This document shows, in pieces, positions 17,133 through 25,792 of a stretch of 64,000 bases of DNA; within the stretch, counting starts at the first letter, position 1, and every line of letters begins with the position of its first letter. The position numbers and the translations under genes are program-made. This DNA is from CALBPI01 sp039815365 (GTDB lineage Bacteria > Pseudomonadota > Gammaproteobacteria > Steroidobacterales > Woeseiaceae): contig JBCBZK010000003.1 of the NCBI GenBank assembly GCA_039815365.1, forward strand, positions 9,590-73,589, read 5' to 3'. Under the pieces are notes generated by a model that saw nothing but the letters and a program-made list of their open reading frames with translations, made no database searches and was not told the origin of the DNA.

Positions 17133-19311
17133 GATTCCAGAGCCGGTTGATATCGACGACTTAAACAGACTGTCGCAAGGTCGGCACCACGACCCGTTCA
17201 GCCTGCTGGGCCCGCACTGCATTGATGGCACGCACGCTATTACTTGTTTCGCACCGAAAGCCCGGACCGTGCATGTGGTCACGCGCGACGGCGCGTTGGT
17301 GTGCCAGGCTGGCGTCATCACAGCGAACGGTATTTTCCGCGCTCCGTTAGCGAGCCCTTTGAAAGACTATCTGCTGCGCATGACCTGGCCGGATGGCAGC
17401 CAACGCGACGTGGAAGATCCTTACCGTTTTAGCGCATCGCTGGGTGATGTCGATCTGCACTTGCTCGGCCAGGGCAATCATATGGACATCTACAACGCGT
17501 TAGGTGCACACGTGATGATGCATGAAGGCGTCGCTGGTACGCGCTTCGCAGTCTGGGCGCCCAACGCATCGCGCGTCAGCGTCGTTGGAGACTTCAACGA
17601 ATGGAATGGCCTTGTGCACAGCATGCGCTTGCATCCCGGCATCGGTATCTGGGAGCTGTTCATCCCACACGTCGGTGTTGGTTCGCACTACAAATTCGAA
17701 GTGCTGGATCGTGACGGCGTGCTGTTGCCGTTGAAGACCGATCCATACGGCAACGCGTTCGAGGCACCGCCGAACAACGCCAGTATCGTGACAAAAAGCA
17801 ACTACCGGTGGCAGGATAGCGAGTGGTGCAGCGCACGGCCGTCAGCACCGGAGCTCGATACCCCGCAGAGCATTTATGAAGTGCATTTGGGCAGCTGGCG
17901 TCGCAACGCGGACGGAAGCTGGCTGAGCTATAGAGAGCTTGCCGAAACGCTGATTCCCTATGTTGCGGAAATGGGCTTTACCCACATCGAGCTTCTGCCG
18001 GTGACAGAACACCCGTTCGACGGCTCATGGGGTTATCAACCTATTGGGATGTTTGCACCGACCTGGCGTTTCGGTTCACCCGATGACTTTCGCTTCTTTG
18101 TCGATCAGTGCCATGCAGCGGGCATCGGCGTGATTGTCGACTGGGTACCCGCGCATTTTCCGCGCGACGAACACGGTCTGGCGCAATTTGATGGCACGGC
18201 GCTTTATGAGCACGCTGACCCTCGCAAAGGCGCGCATGCCGATTGGGGCACGTTGATCTTCAATTTCGGCCGCACTGAAGTGGTGAACTACCTGTTAGGC
18301 AGCGCGTTGTATTGGGTGCGCGAATTTCATATCGACGGTCTGCGCGTCGATGCAGTTGCATCAATGTTGTACCTCGACTACAGCCGCGAAGATGGCGAGT
18401 GGCTGCCTAACGAAAACGGCGGCAATGAAAATCTTGAAGCTGTCGAATTTCTGCGGCGACTCAACGAGCTTGTACATCAATACGGCGCCGTTACCTATGC
18501 CGAGGAATCTACCGCTTGGCCTGGCGTGTCACGCCCTACCTTTAGTGGCGGACTTGGGTTTACCTACAAATGGAACATGGGTTGGATGAACGACACGCTC
18601 AGCTACATGAGCGAAGACCCGGTGCATCGACGCTACCACCACGACAAGATGACCTTTGGTTTGGTTTACGCGTTCGATGAGAATTTCGTCCTGCCGCTCT
18701 CTCACGATGAAGTCGTGCACGGCAAACGTTCGTTACTCAGCAGAATGCCGGGCGATGACTGGCAGCGGTTTGCCAATCTGCGCGCTTATCTTGCCGTGAT
18801 GTTTTGTCACCCTGGCAAGAAGCTTTTGTTCATGGGTAGCGAGTTCGCCCAGCACGATGAATGGAACCACGAGAAATCGCTGGACTGGCATCTGACGGAG
18901 TTTGCACCACATCGGGGCATGCAGCATTTGATACGCGATCTCAATCGACTGTATCGTTCAAGTGAGGCACTATTCCAACGTGACTTTGACGCACAAGGTT
19001 TCGCCTGGCTGGATTGGCAGGATGCAGAGCAAAGCATACTGGCATGGACGCGGGTCAACACCGAGGGCAAACGGATTGTCTGTATCGCGAACCTCACGCC
19101 GGTGGTACGCGCAGACTATCGCATCGGCGTGCCTGTCAGCGGCGAGTATCGCGAATTGTTGAACACTGATGCGGCTTTGTACGGCGGCTCTAACGTTGGC
19201 AACGGCGGCACTATCACCGCATCGCAAATACCAAGCCACGGTCACGCAGCGTCACTATCGCTGACGTTACCGCCGTTGGCGACACTGATTCTAGAACCCA
19301 AAGACGATTAG
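17119..19311 (+). CDS. glgB: 1,4-alpha-glucan branching enzyme
   Basis: 730 aa from the ATG at 17119; an ATG at 17104 is in frame but lacks any ribosome site, and the start chosen gives the family length. Introduces alpha-1,6 branches. An N1 carbohydrate module (about 1-105) and an N2 module (about 110-220, FAVWAPNASRVSVVGDFN) precede the GH13 barrel, with the nucleophile in GLRVDAVASMLYLDYSR, catalytic Glu in TYAEEST and Asp in LSHDEVVHGK. The two N-modules put it in the long bacterial GlgB class. The start lies inside the end of glgA, so translation is coupled. Confidence 0.95.
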   Translation: MPSVEIPEPVDIDDLNRLSQGRHHDPFSLLGPHCIDGTHAITCFAPKARTVHVVTRDGALVCQAGVITANGIFRAPLASPLKDYLLRMTWPDGSQRDVEDPYRFSASLGDVDLHLLGQGNHMDIYNALGAHVMMHEGVAGTRFAVWAPNASRVSVVGDFNEWNGLVHSMRLHPGIGIWELFIPHVGVGSHYKFEVLDRDGVLLPLKTDPYGNAFEAPPNNASIVTKSNYRWQDSEWCSARPSAPELDTPQSIYEVHLGSWRRNADGSWLSYRELAETLIPYVAEMGFTHIELLPVTEHPFDGSWGYQPIGMFAPTWRFGSPDDFRFFVDQCHAAGIGVIVDWVPAHFPRDEHGLAQFDGTALYEHADPRKGAHADWGTLIFNFGRTEVVNYLLGSALYWVREFHIDGLRVDAVASMLYLDYSREDGEWLPNENGGNENLEAVEFLRRLNELVHQYGAVTYAEESTAWPGVSRPTFSGGLGFTYKWNMGWMNDTLSYMSEDPVHRRYHHDKMTFGLVYAFDENFVLPLSHDEVVHGKRSLLSRMPGDDWQRFANLRAYLAVMFCHPGKKLLFMGSEFAQHDEWNHEKSLDWHLTEFAPHRGMQHLIRDLNRLYRSSEALFQRDFDAQGFAWLDWQDAEQSILAWTRVNTEGKRIVCIANLTPVVRADYRIGVPVSGEYRELLNTDAALYGGSNVGNGGTITASQIPSHGHAASLSLTLPPLATLILEPKDD

Positions 19312-19331
19312 CAGCCGGAGCTGCATCCCAA

Positions 19332-21824
19332 ATGAGCAATACACAACTGACATCAAACGCCGCACAAGAAATTATCGCCGAGCCTTTAGGCATGAGTGCA
19401 GACGATATCCTCAAAGACTTCCGTCACTATTTCACGCGGACGCTCGGTCAATCGGATACGGCGCAAGCACCGGGGTTCGGCTATCGTGCGTTGAGCTACG
19501 CCATCCGCGATCGCATCATGGAACAGTGGAGCAACACGCGACAATTGCAAAGCGATAGCGGTGCGCGCAAGACGTGCTATTTGTCTTTGGAATTTCTAAT
19601 GGGCCGGCTACTCAATAACGCGATGCTCAGTATCGACGTAGAACCTGCCGCGCGAGAGGCTATGCATCGCGTTGGTGTTGAACTCGAACAAATGATTGAT
19701 TGCGAACGCGACGCAGGCTTAGGCAACGGCGGACTTGGCAGGCTGGCAGCCTGCTTTCTTGATAGTTGCGCGACGCTCGCGTTACCGGTTACCGGGTATG
19801 GCATCCGCTACCGTTACGGGATGTTCCATCAGCAAATTCGTGACGGTTTCCAGGTTGAAGAACCTGACCAGTGGCTTGCCGATGGTTTCGCGTGGGAGAT
19901 TCGGCGCCGTGAGCTTGCACAGACGGTGCAGTTTGGCGGCTACACCGAATCCTATCGCAATGCCAAAGGCCATATTGCGTTTCGCTGGGTCAGCAGCGAT
20001 GACGTTGTCGCTGTACCTTACGACGTACCTGTGCCTGGCTATCGTAACGGCGTGGTCAATACCTTGCGTTTGTGGTCAGCCGCCGCTGCCGAAGAATTCG
20101 ATCTCGGCGAATTCAATGCGGGAAGCTATGCTGATGCCGTTGCCGAGCGCAACGCCGCCGAGAACATCACAATGGTGTTGTATCCGAACGCCACCACCGA
20201 GAACGGTCAGGTGTTACGGCTGCGTCAACAGTATTTTCTTGCCAGCGCCAGCCTGAAAGATACGTTGCGCGATTGGTGCGAACATCACGGTGATGACTTC
20301 ACGCAATTTGCAGACAAACATTGCTTCCAGTTAAACGACACGCACCCGGCAGTCGCTGTCGCCGAGCTCATGCGACTGTTGATGGATGAGCATGGATTCG
20401 GCTGGGATGAAGCATGGTCAGTGACCACCAAAACGATGGCCTACACCAATCACACCTTGCTACCCGAAGCATTGGAGCTGTGGCCTGTTTCATTGTTCCG
20501 GCAATTGCTGCCACGCCTCACTGAGATCATTTACGAAATCAACGCACGCTTCCTTCGCCAGGTATCAAGACGCTGGCCTGGCGACGTCGACAAGCTGCGC
20601 AGCATGTCGTTGATCGCGGAAGACGGCGAACCTATGTTGCGCATGGCGTATCTGGCGATTGTCGGCAGCTTCTCGGTGAATGGCGTTGCAGCGCTGCATT
20701 CCGAACTGCTCAAAGAGGGTTTGTTTGCAGATTTCTATGCGCTGTGGCCGGAAAAATTCAACAACAAGACGAACGGCGTGACACAACGCCGGTGGCTTGC
20801 CGCGTGCAACCCGACGTTGTCAGAACTCATCAGCAAGCGCATCGGCGACGCGTGGGTCACCGATTTGCCCGCGCTCAAAGCGCTCGCGCCACTCGCTGAC
20901 GATGCCGCATTCCGTGGCGCATGGCGTGCGGTGAAACAACATAATAAAGCACTGCTCGCTACAATGATTACTGAACGCACGGGTATCGAGCTGTCCCATG
21001 AAATGCTGTTTGACGTTCAGGTCAAACGCATACACGAATACAAGCGCCAATTGCTTAACGTGTTACATGCCATTCATCGGTACATTCGTATTTGCAACGG
21101 CGATACTGATGGCATGGTGCCGCGCGCCATTATTATTGGCGGGAAAGCAGCACCTGGCTATGTCATGGCTAAGCGCATCATCAAACTCATCAACAATGTC
21201 GCGACTGTCATCAACTCTGACCCTCGCACCGATGGCTTGCTGCGTGTTGTGTTTTATCCCGACTACAACGTCTCCGCAATGGAGCGGATCTGCCCCGCGG
21301 CCGATCTTTCAGAGCAAATCTCGACAGCGGGTAAGGAAGCATCCGGTACCGGCAATATGAAGTTCATGATGAACGGTGCGCTGACCATTGGCACACTGGA
21401 CGGCGCTAACGTTGAGATACGCGAAGCGGTCGGTGATGAAAATTTCTTCTTGTTCGGCCTCAACGTCGATGAAGTTGCCAGCGCGCGAAACGATTACAAC
21501 CCTGGCGCGATTATCGCCGCAGATCCGGGGCTTTCAGCTGTGATGCAGCTGCTGGAATCGGCACACTTCAACCAGTACGAACCGAATATCTACGACGATA
21601 TTTTGAACGCGCTGCGTGATCCGCATGACGCCTGGATGACCATTGCCGACTTCGGTGCGTTCATCGAAGCGCAAGACCGGGTTGATGCCGCGTATTCGAA
21701 TCAAGCGCAGTGGACCCGCATGAGCATTCTTAACACCGCACACTCGGGACAGTTCTCAACGGATCGCACGATGCAGGATTACAACGACGACATCTGGCAC
21801 CTGGAGCCGTTGAAGTCGCCGTGA
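19332..21824 (+). CDS. glgP: Glycogen/maltodextrin phosphorylase
   Basis: 830 aa GT35 enzyme, full-length. Releases glucose 1-phosphate from glycogen or maltodextrin ends with phosphate. The PLP-binding signature EASGTGNMKFMMNGALTIGT is complete, with the Schiff-base lysine, and is followed by LDGANVEI; GNGGLGRLAACF and FQLNDTHPA are present in the N-terminal half. Position between glgB and glgX favours a glycogen-degrading role, but the family does not cleanly separate GlgP from MalP by motif. It starts 20 nt after glgB and overlaps glgX by 4 nt. Confidence 0.95.
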   Translation: MSNTQLTSNAAQEIIAEPLGMSADDILKDFRHYFTRTLGQSDTAQAPGFGYRALSYAIRDRIMEQWSNTRQLQSDSGARKTCYLSLEFLMGRLLNNAMLSIDVEPAAREAMHRVGVELEQMIDCERDAGLGNGGLGRLAACFLDSCATLALPVTGYGIRYRYGMFHQQIRDGFQVEEPDQWLADGFAWEIRRRELAQTVQFGGYTESYRNAKGHIAFRWVSSDDVVAVPYDVPVPGYRNGVVNTLRLWSAAAAEEFDLGEFNAGSYADAVAERNAAENITMVLYPNATTENGQVLRLRQQYFLASASLKDTLRDWCEHHGDDFTQFADKHCFQLNDTHPAVAVAELMRLLMDEHGFGWDEAWSVTTKTMAYTNHTLLPEALELWPVSLFRQLLPRLTEIIYEINARFLRQVSRRWPGDVDKLRSMSLIAEDGEPMLRMAYLAIVGSFSVNGVAALHSELLKEGLFADFYALWPEKFNNKTNGVTQRRWLAACNPTLSELISKRIGDAWVTDLPALKALAPLADDAAFRGAWRAVKQHNKALLATMITERTGIELSHEMLFDVQVKRIHEYKRQLLNVLHAIHRYIRICNGDTDGMVPRAIIIGGKAAPGYVMAKRIIKLINNVATVINSDPRTDGLLRVVFYPDYNVSAMERICPAADLSEQISTAGKEASGTGNMKFMMNGALTIGTLDGANVEIREAVGDENFFLFGLNVDEVASARNDYNPGAIIAADPGLSAVMQLLESAHFNQYEPNIYDDILNALRDPHDAWMTIADFGAFIEAQDRVDAAYSNQAQWTRMSILNTAHSGQFSTDRTMQDYNDDIWHLEPLKSP

Positions 21825-23863
21825 CCATCCTGCCCGGCGACCCTACCTGCCTCGGCGCGACCGCGCGCGACGGCGGGGTGAACTTCGCGTTGTATTCGGC
21901 TGCCGCAACAGACGTCGAGCTGTGCCTGTTCGATGCCGATGGACAGCAGACGCACCGACTCAAGATGCCTGCGCAACACGCAGATGTCTGGCACGGCTTT
22001 GTGCCAAACATCGCAGCCGGCCAACGCTACGGCTACCGGGTTCACGGACCATGGGCGCCTGACGCCGGACATTGGTTCAATCCAAGCAAACTGCTGATTG
22101 ACCCGTACGCCCGAGCATTGAGCGGCAATGTCACCTGGCATCCGGCTTTGTTCGCCAGCAATGCATCGCAACCCGCGCTCTTTTATAGTGTCGATAGCGC
22201 GCCCTACATACCACGCGGCATCGTCACTGACGCCGTGATAGCAGTGTCGTCAAGGCCGCTCAGGCAATGGCAAGACACCGTTATTTGCGAGACGAACGTG
22301 CGTGGCTACACCATGCGCCACCCAGATCTGAGCGACACCGAGCGTGGTCGTTTTGCCGGCTTGAGCAATGCCAGGATTATCGACAGGCTGCGTGCACTGG
22401 GCATCACCGCTATTGAATTGTTGCCGGTTCACGCGTTCGTGGACGAGCAGTTTCTGACCGAGAAACATCTCGCCAATGCCTGGGGTTACAACACGCTCAA
22501 TTTTTTCTCGCCCATGAATCGCTACGCGGGTCACGCGCCACGCGAAGAATTCCGCAGCATGGTTCAGTCGCTGCACGACGCCAATATCGAAGTGATTCTG
22601 GATGTTGTGTACAACCACACCGCCGAGGGGGGCCGTGGCGGTCCGAATCTCACCTTCCGCGGTATCGATAACCTGACCTACTATCGTGTGATGCCGGACC
22701 AACCAGGCGTCTACATCAACGACACGGGCACTGGCAACACAATGAACGCTGACAATGAAATCGTGCAGTCGCTCGTGGTCGACAGCTTGCGTTATTGGGC
22801 GCGAGATATGGGCGTGGATGGTTTTCGTTTCGATCTGGCACCCATTCTGGGCAGGGAGTTCACCGGTTACGATCGGGAGCATGCGCTGCTACACAAGATC
22901 AGCACCGACACTGTGCTGCGCCATTGCAAATTGATTGCGGAGCCTTGGGACATTGGTCCGGGCGGTTATCAGCTCGGTAACTTTCCGCCGTCATGGTCAG
23001 AATGGAACGACCGCTACCGCGATACGCTGCGTCAATATTGGCGCGGCGATGATCGACAAGCGCCTGCATTGGCTCGACGTGTGCACGGCTCCGCTGACAT
23101 TTTCGAATCCGGTGGACGCCAACCGCGCGCCAGCATTAACTTCATCACCAGTCACGACGGCTTTACACTGCGCGACGTTGTCAGCTATTCAAGACCACAC
23201 AATTTGGCCAATGGCGAAGACAACAGAGACGGCCACCAACACAACTTCAGCGACAACCATGGCGCTGAAGGTGACACTGACGACGCGGCAATCCTCGCCG
23301 TTCGTGCCCGCCAGCAACGCAACTTGCTCGCGACACTGGCGTTCTCACAAGGCACGCCGATGCTGTTGGCCGGCGATGAAATCTCGCACTCCCAGGCCGG
23401 CAACAATAACGCGTATGCGCAAGACAACGACATCAGTTGGATTCAGTGGGATCGCGCCGATCAGCAGCTGGAACAAGATGTCGCAACCCTGTTAGCGCTG
23501 CGTCGCGAAACACCGTTGCTGCGCCAGTCACGTTACCGCCACGGTGAGAACACCAACGCACGCGCACTACGCAGTATTGAATGGTTAGCGCCGTCCGGTG
23601 AAGAGCTACATGGTCTCGATTGGCACCACACCAGAGCGATGACGCTCTTGCTGTGCGATACCGATGACCTGCCGGAGGCACCGCACGCCGCTGTTGCGTT
23701 GATGATGAACCCGACAGAGACCGCGCTGTCGTTCACGTTGCCGGTTGTTGCGGATTCCGGCAAATGGCATATCGCCTACCATTCCACCGTAAGCCCACTG
23801 ACGCTCGCCGAACGCACCGTCCAGCTACCTGATAAAGCGATCGCTTTGCTGCGCTGGCACTAA
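21821..23863 (+). CDS. glgX: Glycogen debranching enzyme (isoamylase type)
   Basis: 680 aa. Hydrolyses alpha-1,6 branches left on limit dextrin after GlgP. A CBM48 domain (about 8-110, GVNFALYSAAATDVELCLFD) is followed by a GH13 barrel with VVYNHTAEG, nucleophile in GFRFDLAPIL, acid/base in LIAEPWDIG and Asp in ITSHDGFTLRD. The GTG start overlaps the glgP stop by 4 nt (GTGA), so the two degradative enzymes are translationally coupled. Last gene of the glg operon; no clear T-run terminator follows it. Confidence 0.95.
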   Translation: MTILPGDPTCLGATARDGGVNFALYSAAATDVELCLFDADGQQTHRLKMPAQHADVWHGFVPNIAAGQRYGYRVHGPWAPDAGHWFNPSKLLIDPYARALSGNVTWHPALFASNASQPALFYSVDSAPYIPRGIVTDAVIAVSSRPLRQWQDTVICETNVRGYTMRHPDLSDTERGRFAGLSNARIIDRLRALGITAIELLPVHAFVDEQFLTEKHLANAWGYNTLNFFSPMNRYAGHAPREEFRSMVQSLHDANIEVILDVVYNHTAEGGRGGPNLTFRGIDNLTYYRVMPDQPGVYINDTGTGNTMNADNEIVQSLVVDSLRYWARDMGVDGFRFDLAPILGREFTGYDREHALLHKISTDTVLRHCKLIAEPWDIGPGGYQLGNFPPSWSEWNDRYRDTLRQYWRGDDRQAPALARRVHGSADIFESGGRQPRASINFITSHDGFTLRDVVSYSRPHNLANGEDNRDGHQHNFSDNHGAEGDTDDAAILAVRARQQRNLLATLAFSQGTPMLLAGDEISHSQAGNNNAYAQDNDISWIQWDRADQQLEQDVATLLALRRETPLLRQSRYRHGENTNARALRSIEWLAPSGEELHGLDWHHTRAMTLLLCDTDDLPEAPHAAVALMMNPTETALSFTLPVVADSGKWHIAYHSTVSPLTLAERTVQLPDKAIALLRWH

Positions 23864-23952
23864 CGTCCAACGTCTGTCGATTCACCGCAGACCATCGCGA
23901 TTGCGTTAGAATGTGGTGTTAGCACACGCATCTATAGATAGGAACAGCACTG

Positions 23953-24981
23953 GTGATTCAGACAGACGTAGTGATTGTAGGCGCAGGCCCTTGCGGCTTG
24001 TTTCAGGTTTTTGAATTGGGTCTGCTTGGACTCAAGGCGCACGTTGTGGACTCCATCAAACAACCTGGCGGTCAATGTACCGAGCTGTATCCCGACAAAC
24101 CGATCTACGACATTCCTGCCGTACCCGTATGCACGGGCGAGGAGCTCACAGACAACCTACTCAAACAAATCGAACCGTTCGGTGCCACGATGCATCTGGG
24201 AGAGGAAGTCACGCAGCTCGAGCGCACGAGCGATGACCGGTTTCATGTGACGACAAGTAATGGAACACAATTTGACGCTGGCGCGGTCGTGATTGCCGCC
24301 GGGGTCGGTTCGTTCCAGCCACGCCAGATCCGGGCCGAGAACGTGGCCGACTATGAAGGCACCAGCATCGTTTACCGAGTGCGCAACCCGGAACAATACG
24401 CCGGCAAGCACCTCGTCGTATTCGGTGGTGGCGACTCTGCGCTAGATTGGTTGTTGGCATTGCAGCCTACCGCACAATCCATAACGTTAGTGCACCGTCG
24501 CGATGAATATCGTGGCGTTGATGCATCAGTGGCGAAAATGCGTGCCCTCGCCGCTTCTGGCGACGTCACGATTATCGAAAATGCCAAGGCAACCGCCTTC
24601 AACGGTGAGCACAGCGTATTGCAATCCGTCGATGTCAAAACCAAAGCGGGCGAGATGCACACACTGCGCGCGGACCATGCGCTGGTGTTTTTCGGGCTTG
24701 CACCAAAGCTCGGCCCAATTGCCGATTGGGGATTGGACATCAACCGCAAGACGATCAATGTCGATACCGAAAAATTCGAAACGAATGAGCCTGGCATCTT
24801 TGCCGTGGGTGATATCAATTTCTATCCCGGCAAGAAGAAATTAATCCTATCGGGCTTCCATGAGGCCGCGTTGGCTGCGTTCGCCATCAAAGCGCGCCTG
24901 GAACCCGGACGCAAAGTGCATCTGCAGTACACGACCACGAGTCCGGTGATGCATGAGCGCCTCGGTATCAACGACGAATAG
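23953..24981 (+). CDS. Ferredoxin/flavodoxin-NADP reductase, thioredoxin-reductase-like
   Basis: 342 aa FAD/NAD(P) flavoprotein. Seen: N-terminal FAD motif VIVGAGPCGL, PGGQCTELYPDKPIYDIPA (typical of the TrxR-like ferredoxin-NADP reductases), a second Rossmann motif FGGGDSALDW, and a C-terminal FAD contact AVGDI. The redox-active CxxC of true thioredoxin reductase is absent, which supports the FNR2-type assignment. It would pass electrons between NADPH and ferredoxin or flavodoxin in the cytoplasm. The GTG at 23953 follows AGGAAC. It is separated from glgX by 89 nt and stands before a TetR gene. The electron partner is not encoded nearby. Confidence 0.86.
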   Translation: MIQTDVVIVGAGPCGLFQVFELGLLGLKAHVVDSIKQPGGQCTELYPDKPIYDIPAVPVCTGEELTDNLLKQIEPFGATMHLGEEVTQLERTSDDRFHVTTSNGTQFDAGAVVIAAGVGSFQPRQIRAENVADYEGTSIVYRVRNPEQYAGKHLVVFGGGDSALDWLLALQPTAQSITLVHRRDEYRGVDASVAKMRALAASGDVTIIENAKATAFNGEHSVLQSVDVKTKAGEMHTLRADHALVFFGLAPKLGPIADWGLDINRKTINVDTEKFETNEPGIFAVGDINFYPGKKKLILSGFHEAALAAFAIKARLEPGRKVHLQYTTTSPVMHERLGINDE

Positions 24982-25023
24982 GCTCGTTATGTAAAGCAAT
25001 CAATCGATGTATTGGATAGGCAT

Positions 25024-25037
25024 GTGACTCAAGTCAC
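25024..25037. promoter_or_regulatory. Inverted repeat, candidate operator
   Basis: GTGACT-CA-AGTCAC is a perfect 6-bp inverted repeat with a 2-bp centre, 43 nt after the flavoprotein stop and 85 nt before the TetR ORF. It lies in an AT-rich gap and has no T-run in phase for a terminator. A regulator site is inferred. Confidence 0.4.
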
Positions 25038-25082
25038 TGTTTATTAGATTTTTTTGAATTTTTTCGATTTATCTATTGCAAT

Positions 25083-25104
25083 AATTCAATAGACCTATAG
25101 AATT
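25083..25104. promoter_or_regulatory. 22-bp near-palindrome, candidate TetR operator
   Basis: The 22-bp segment from 25083 to 25104 is symmetric at 18 of 22 positions (arms AATTC-ATAG and CTAT-GAATT). It ends 17 nt before the TetR-family gene start, an expected place for autoregulation. Confidence 0.5.
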
Positions 25105-25121
25105 CCGCATCACTTGATTGG

Positions 25122-25736
25122 ATGCTGACGTCTATGGCCGCACAACCCCACCCACGCTATGAGCAACAGAAGCTAGCTGCAGTACGTGCTGCCGCCAGCG
25201 TGTTTGCTGATCTGGGCTATCACGGCGCTAGCACCAAGCTGATCGCCGAGCGCATGGGTATCAAGCAGGCGAGCCTTTACTACTACTTCAAGTCCAAGCA
25301 GCAAGCGTTGGTCGAGGTGTGTCTGTATGGCCTCGAAAACTACGTCGAGCGACTCACCGTCATTGCAAACACGCGTCAGCCATTTGCAGCGCAACTGTTA
25401 TCGGTCTTTAACGCCCACTTTGCCGCGTACCGCGAAAAAAACGAAGCGCTGAAAGTCTACAACGACGAACGACTGTACTTGCCCGAAGACGCGCGCTCAG
25501 AGCTCAAGGAATTGGGCAGCGGCTATCGACAAGTATTGGAGTCGCTCTTCGAAAAAGCGGTTACAGCAGGCGACTTGCGCCGCGATGTGGATTGCCACTT
25601 CGCCGCCCAGGCGGTCATCGGGATCGGTAACGCATGGGGCGACCTGATCGTGCGCGACTCAGAACTGGATGTCATCAACTTGGCGCAGAAATGCACCGAC
25701 ATGATGCTCAATGGATTTGCGGAGTCAGACGCATAA
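25122..25736 (+). CDS. TetR/AcrR-family transcriptional regulator
   Basis: 204 aa. The N-terminal HTH reads VFADLGYHGASTKLIAERMGIKQASLYYYFKSKQ (residues about 25-60), standard for TetR; the all-helical C-terminal ligand domain is unassigned. An in-frame ATG four codons downstream (25134) is an alternative start; neither has a clear ribosome site. It lies between the flavoprotein gene and sat-cysC, both on the same strand, so the target could be itself or either neighbour. A 22-bp near-palindrome lies just upstream. Ligand unknown. Confidence 0.88.
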   Translation: MLTSMAAQPHPRYEQQKLAAVRAAASVFADLGYHGASTKLIAERMGIKQASLYYYFKSKQQALVEVCLYGLENYVERLTVIANTRQPFAAQLLSVFNAHFAAYREKNEALKVYNDERLYLPEDARSELKELGSGYRQVLESLFEKAVTAGDLRRDVDCHFAAQAVIGIGNAWGDLIVRDSELDVINLAQKCTDMMLNGFAESDA

Positions 25737-25792
25737 GCGCCGGCTCCTTGTATTTGGATAAAACAACACGCAATCACCACTAAGGAATCATT

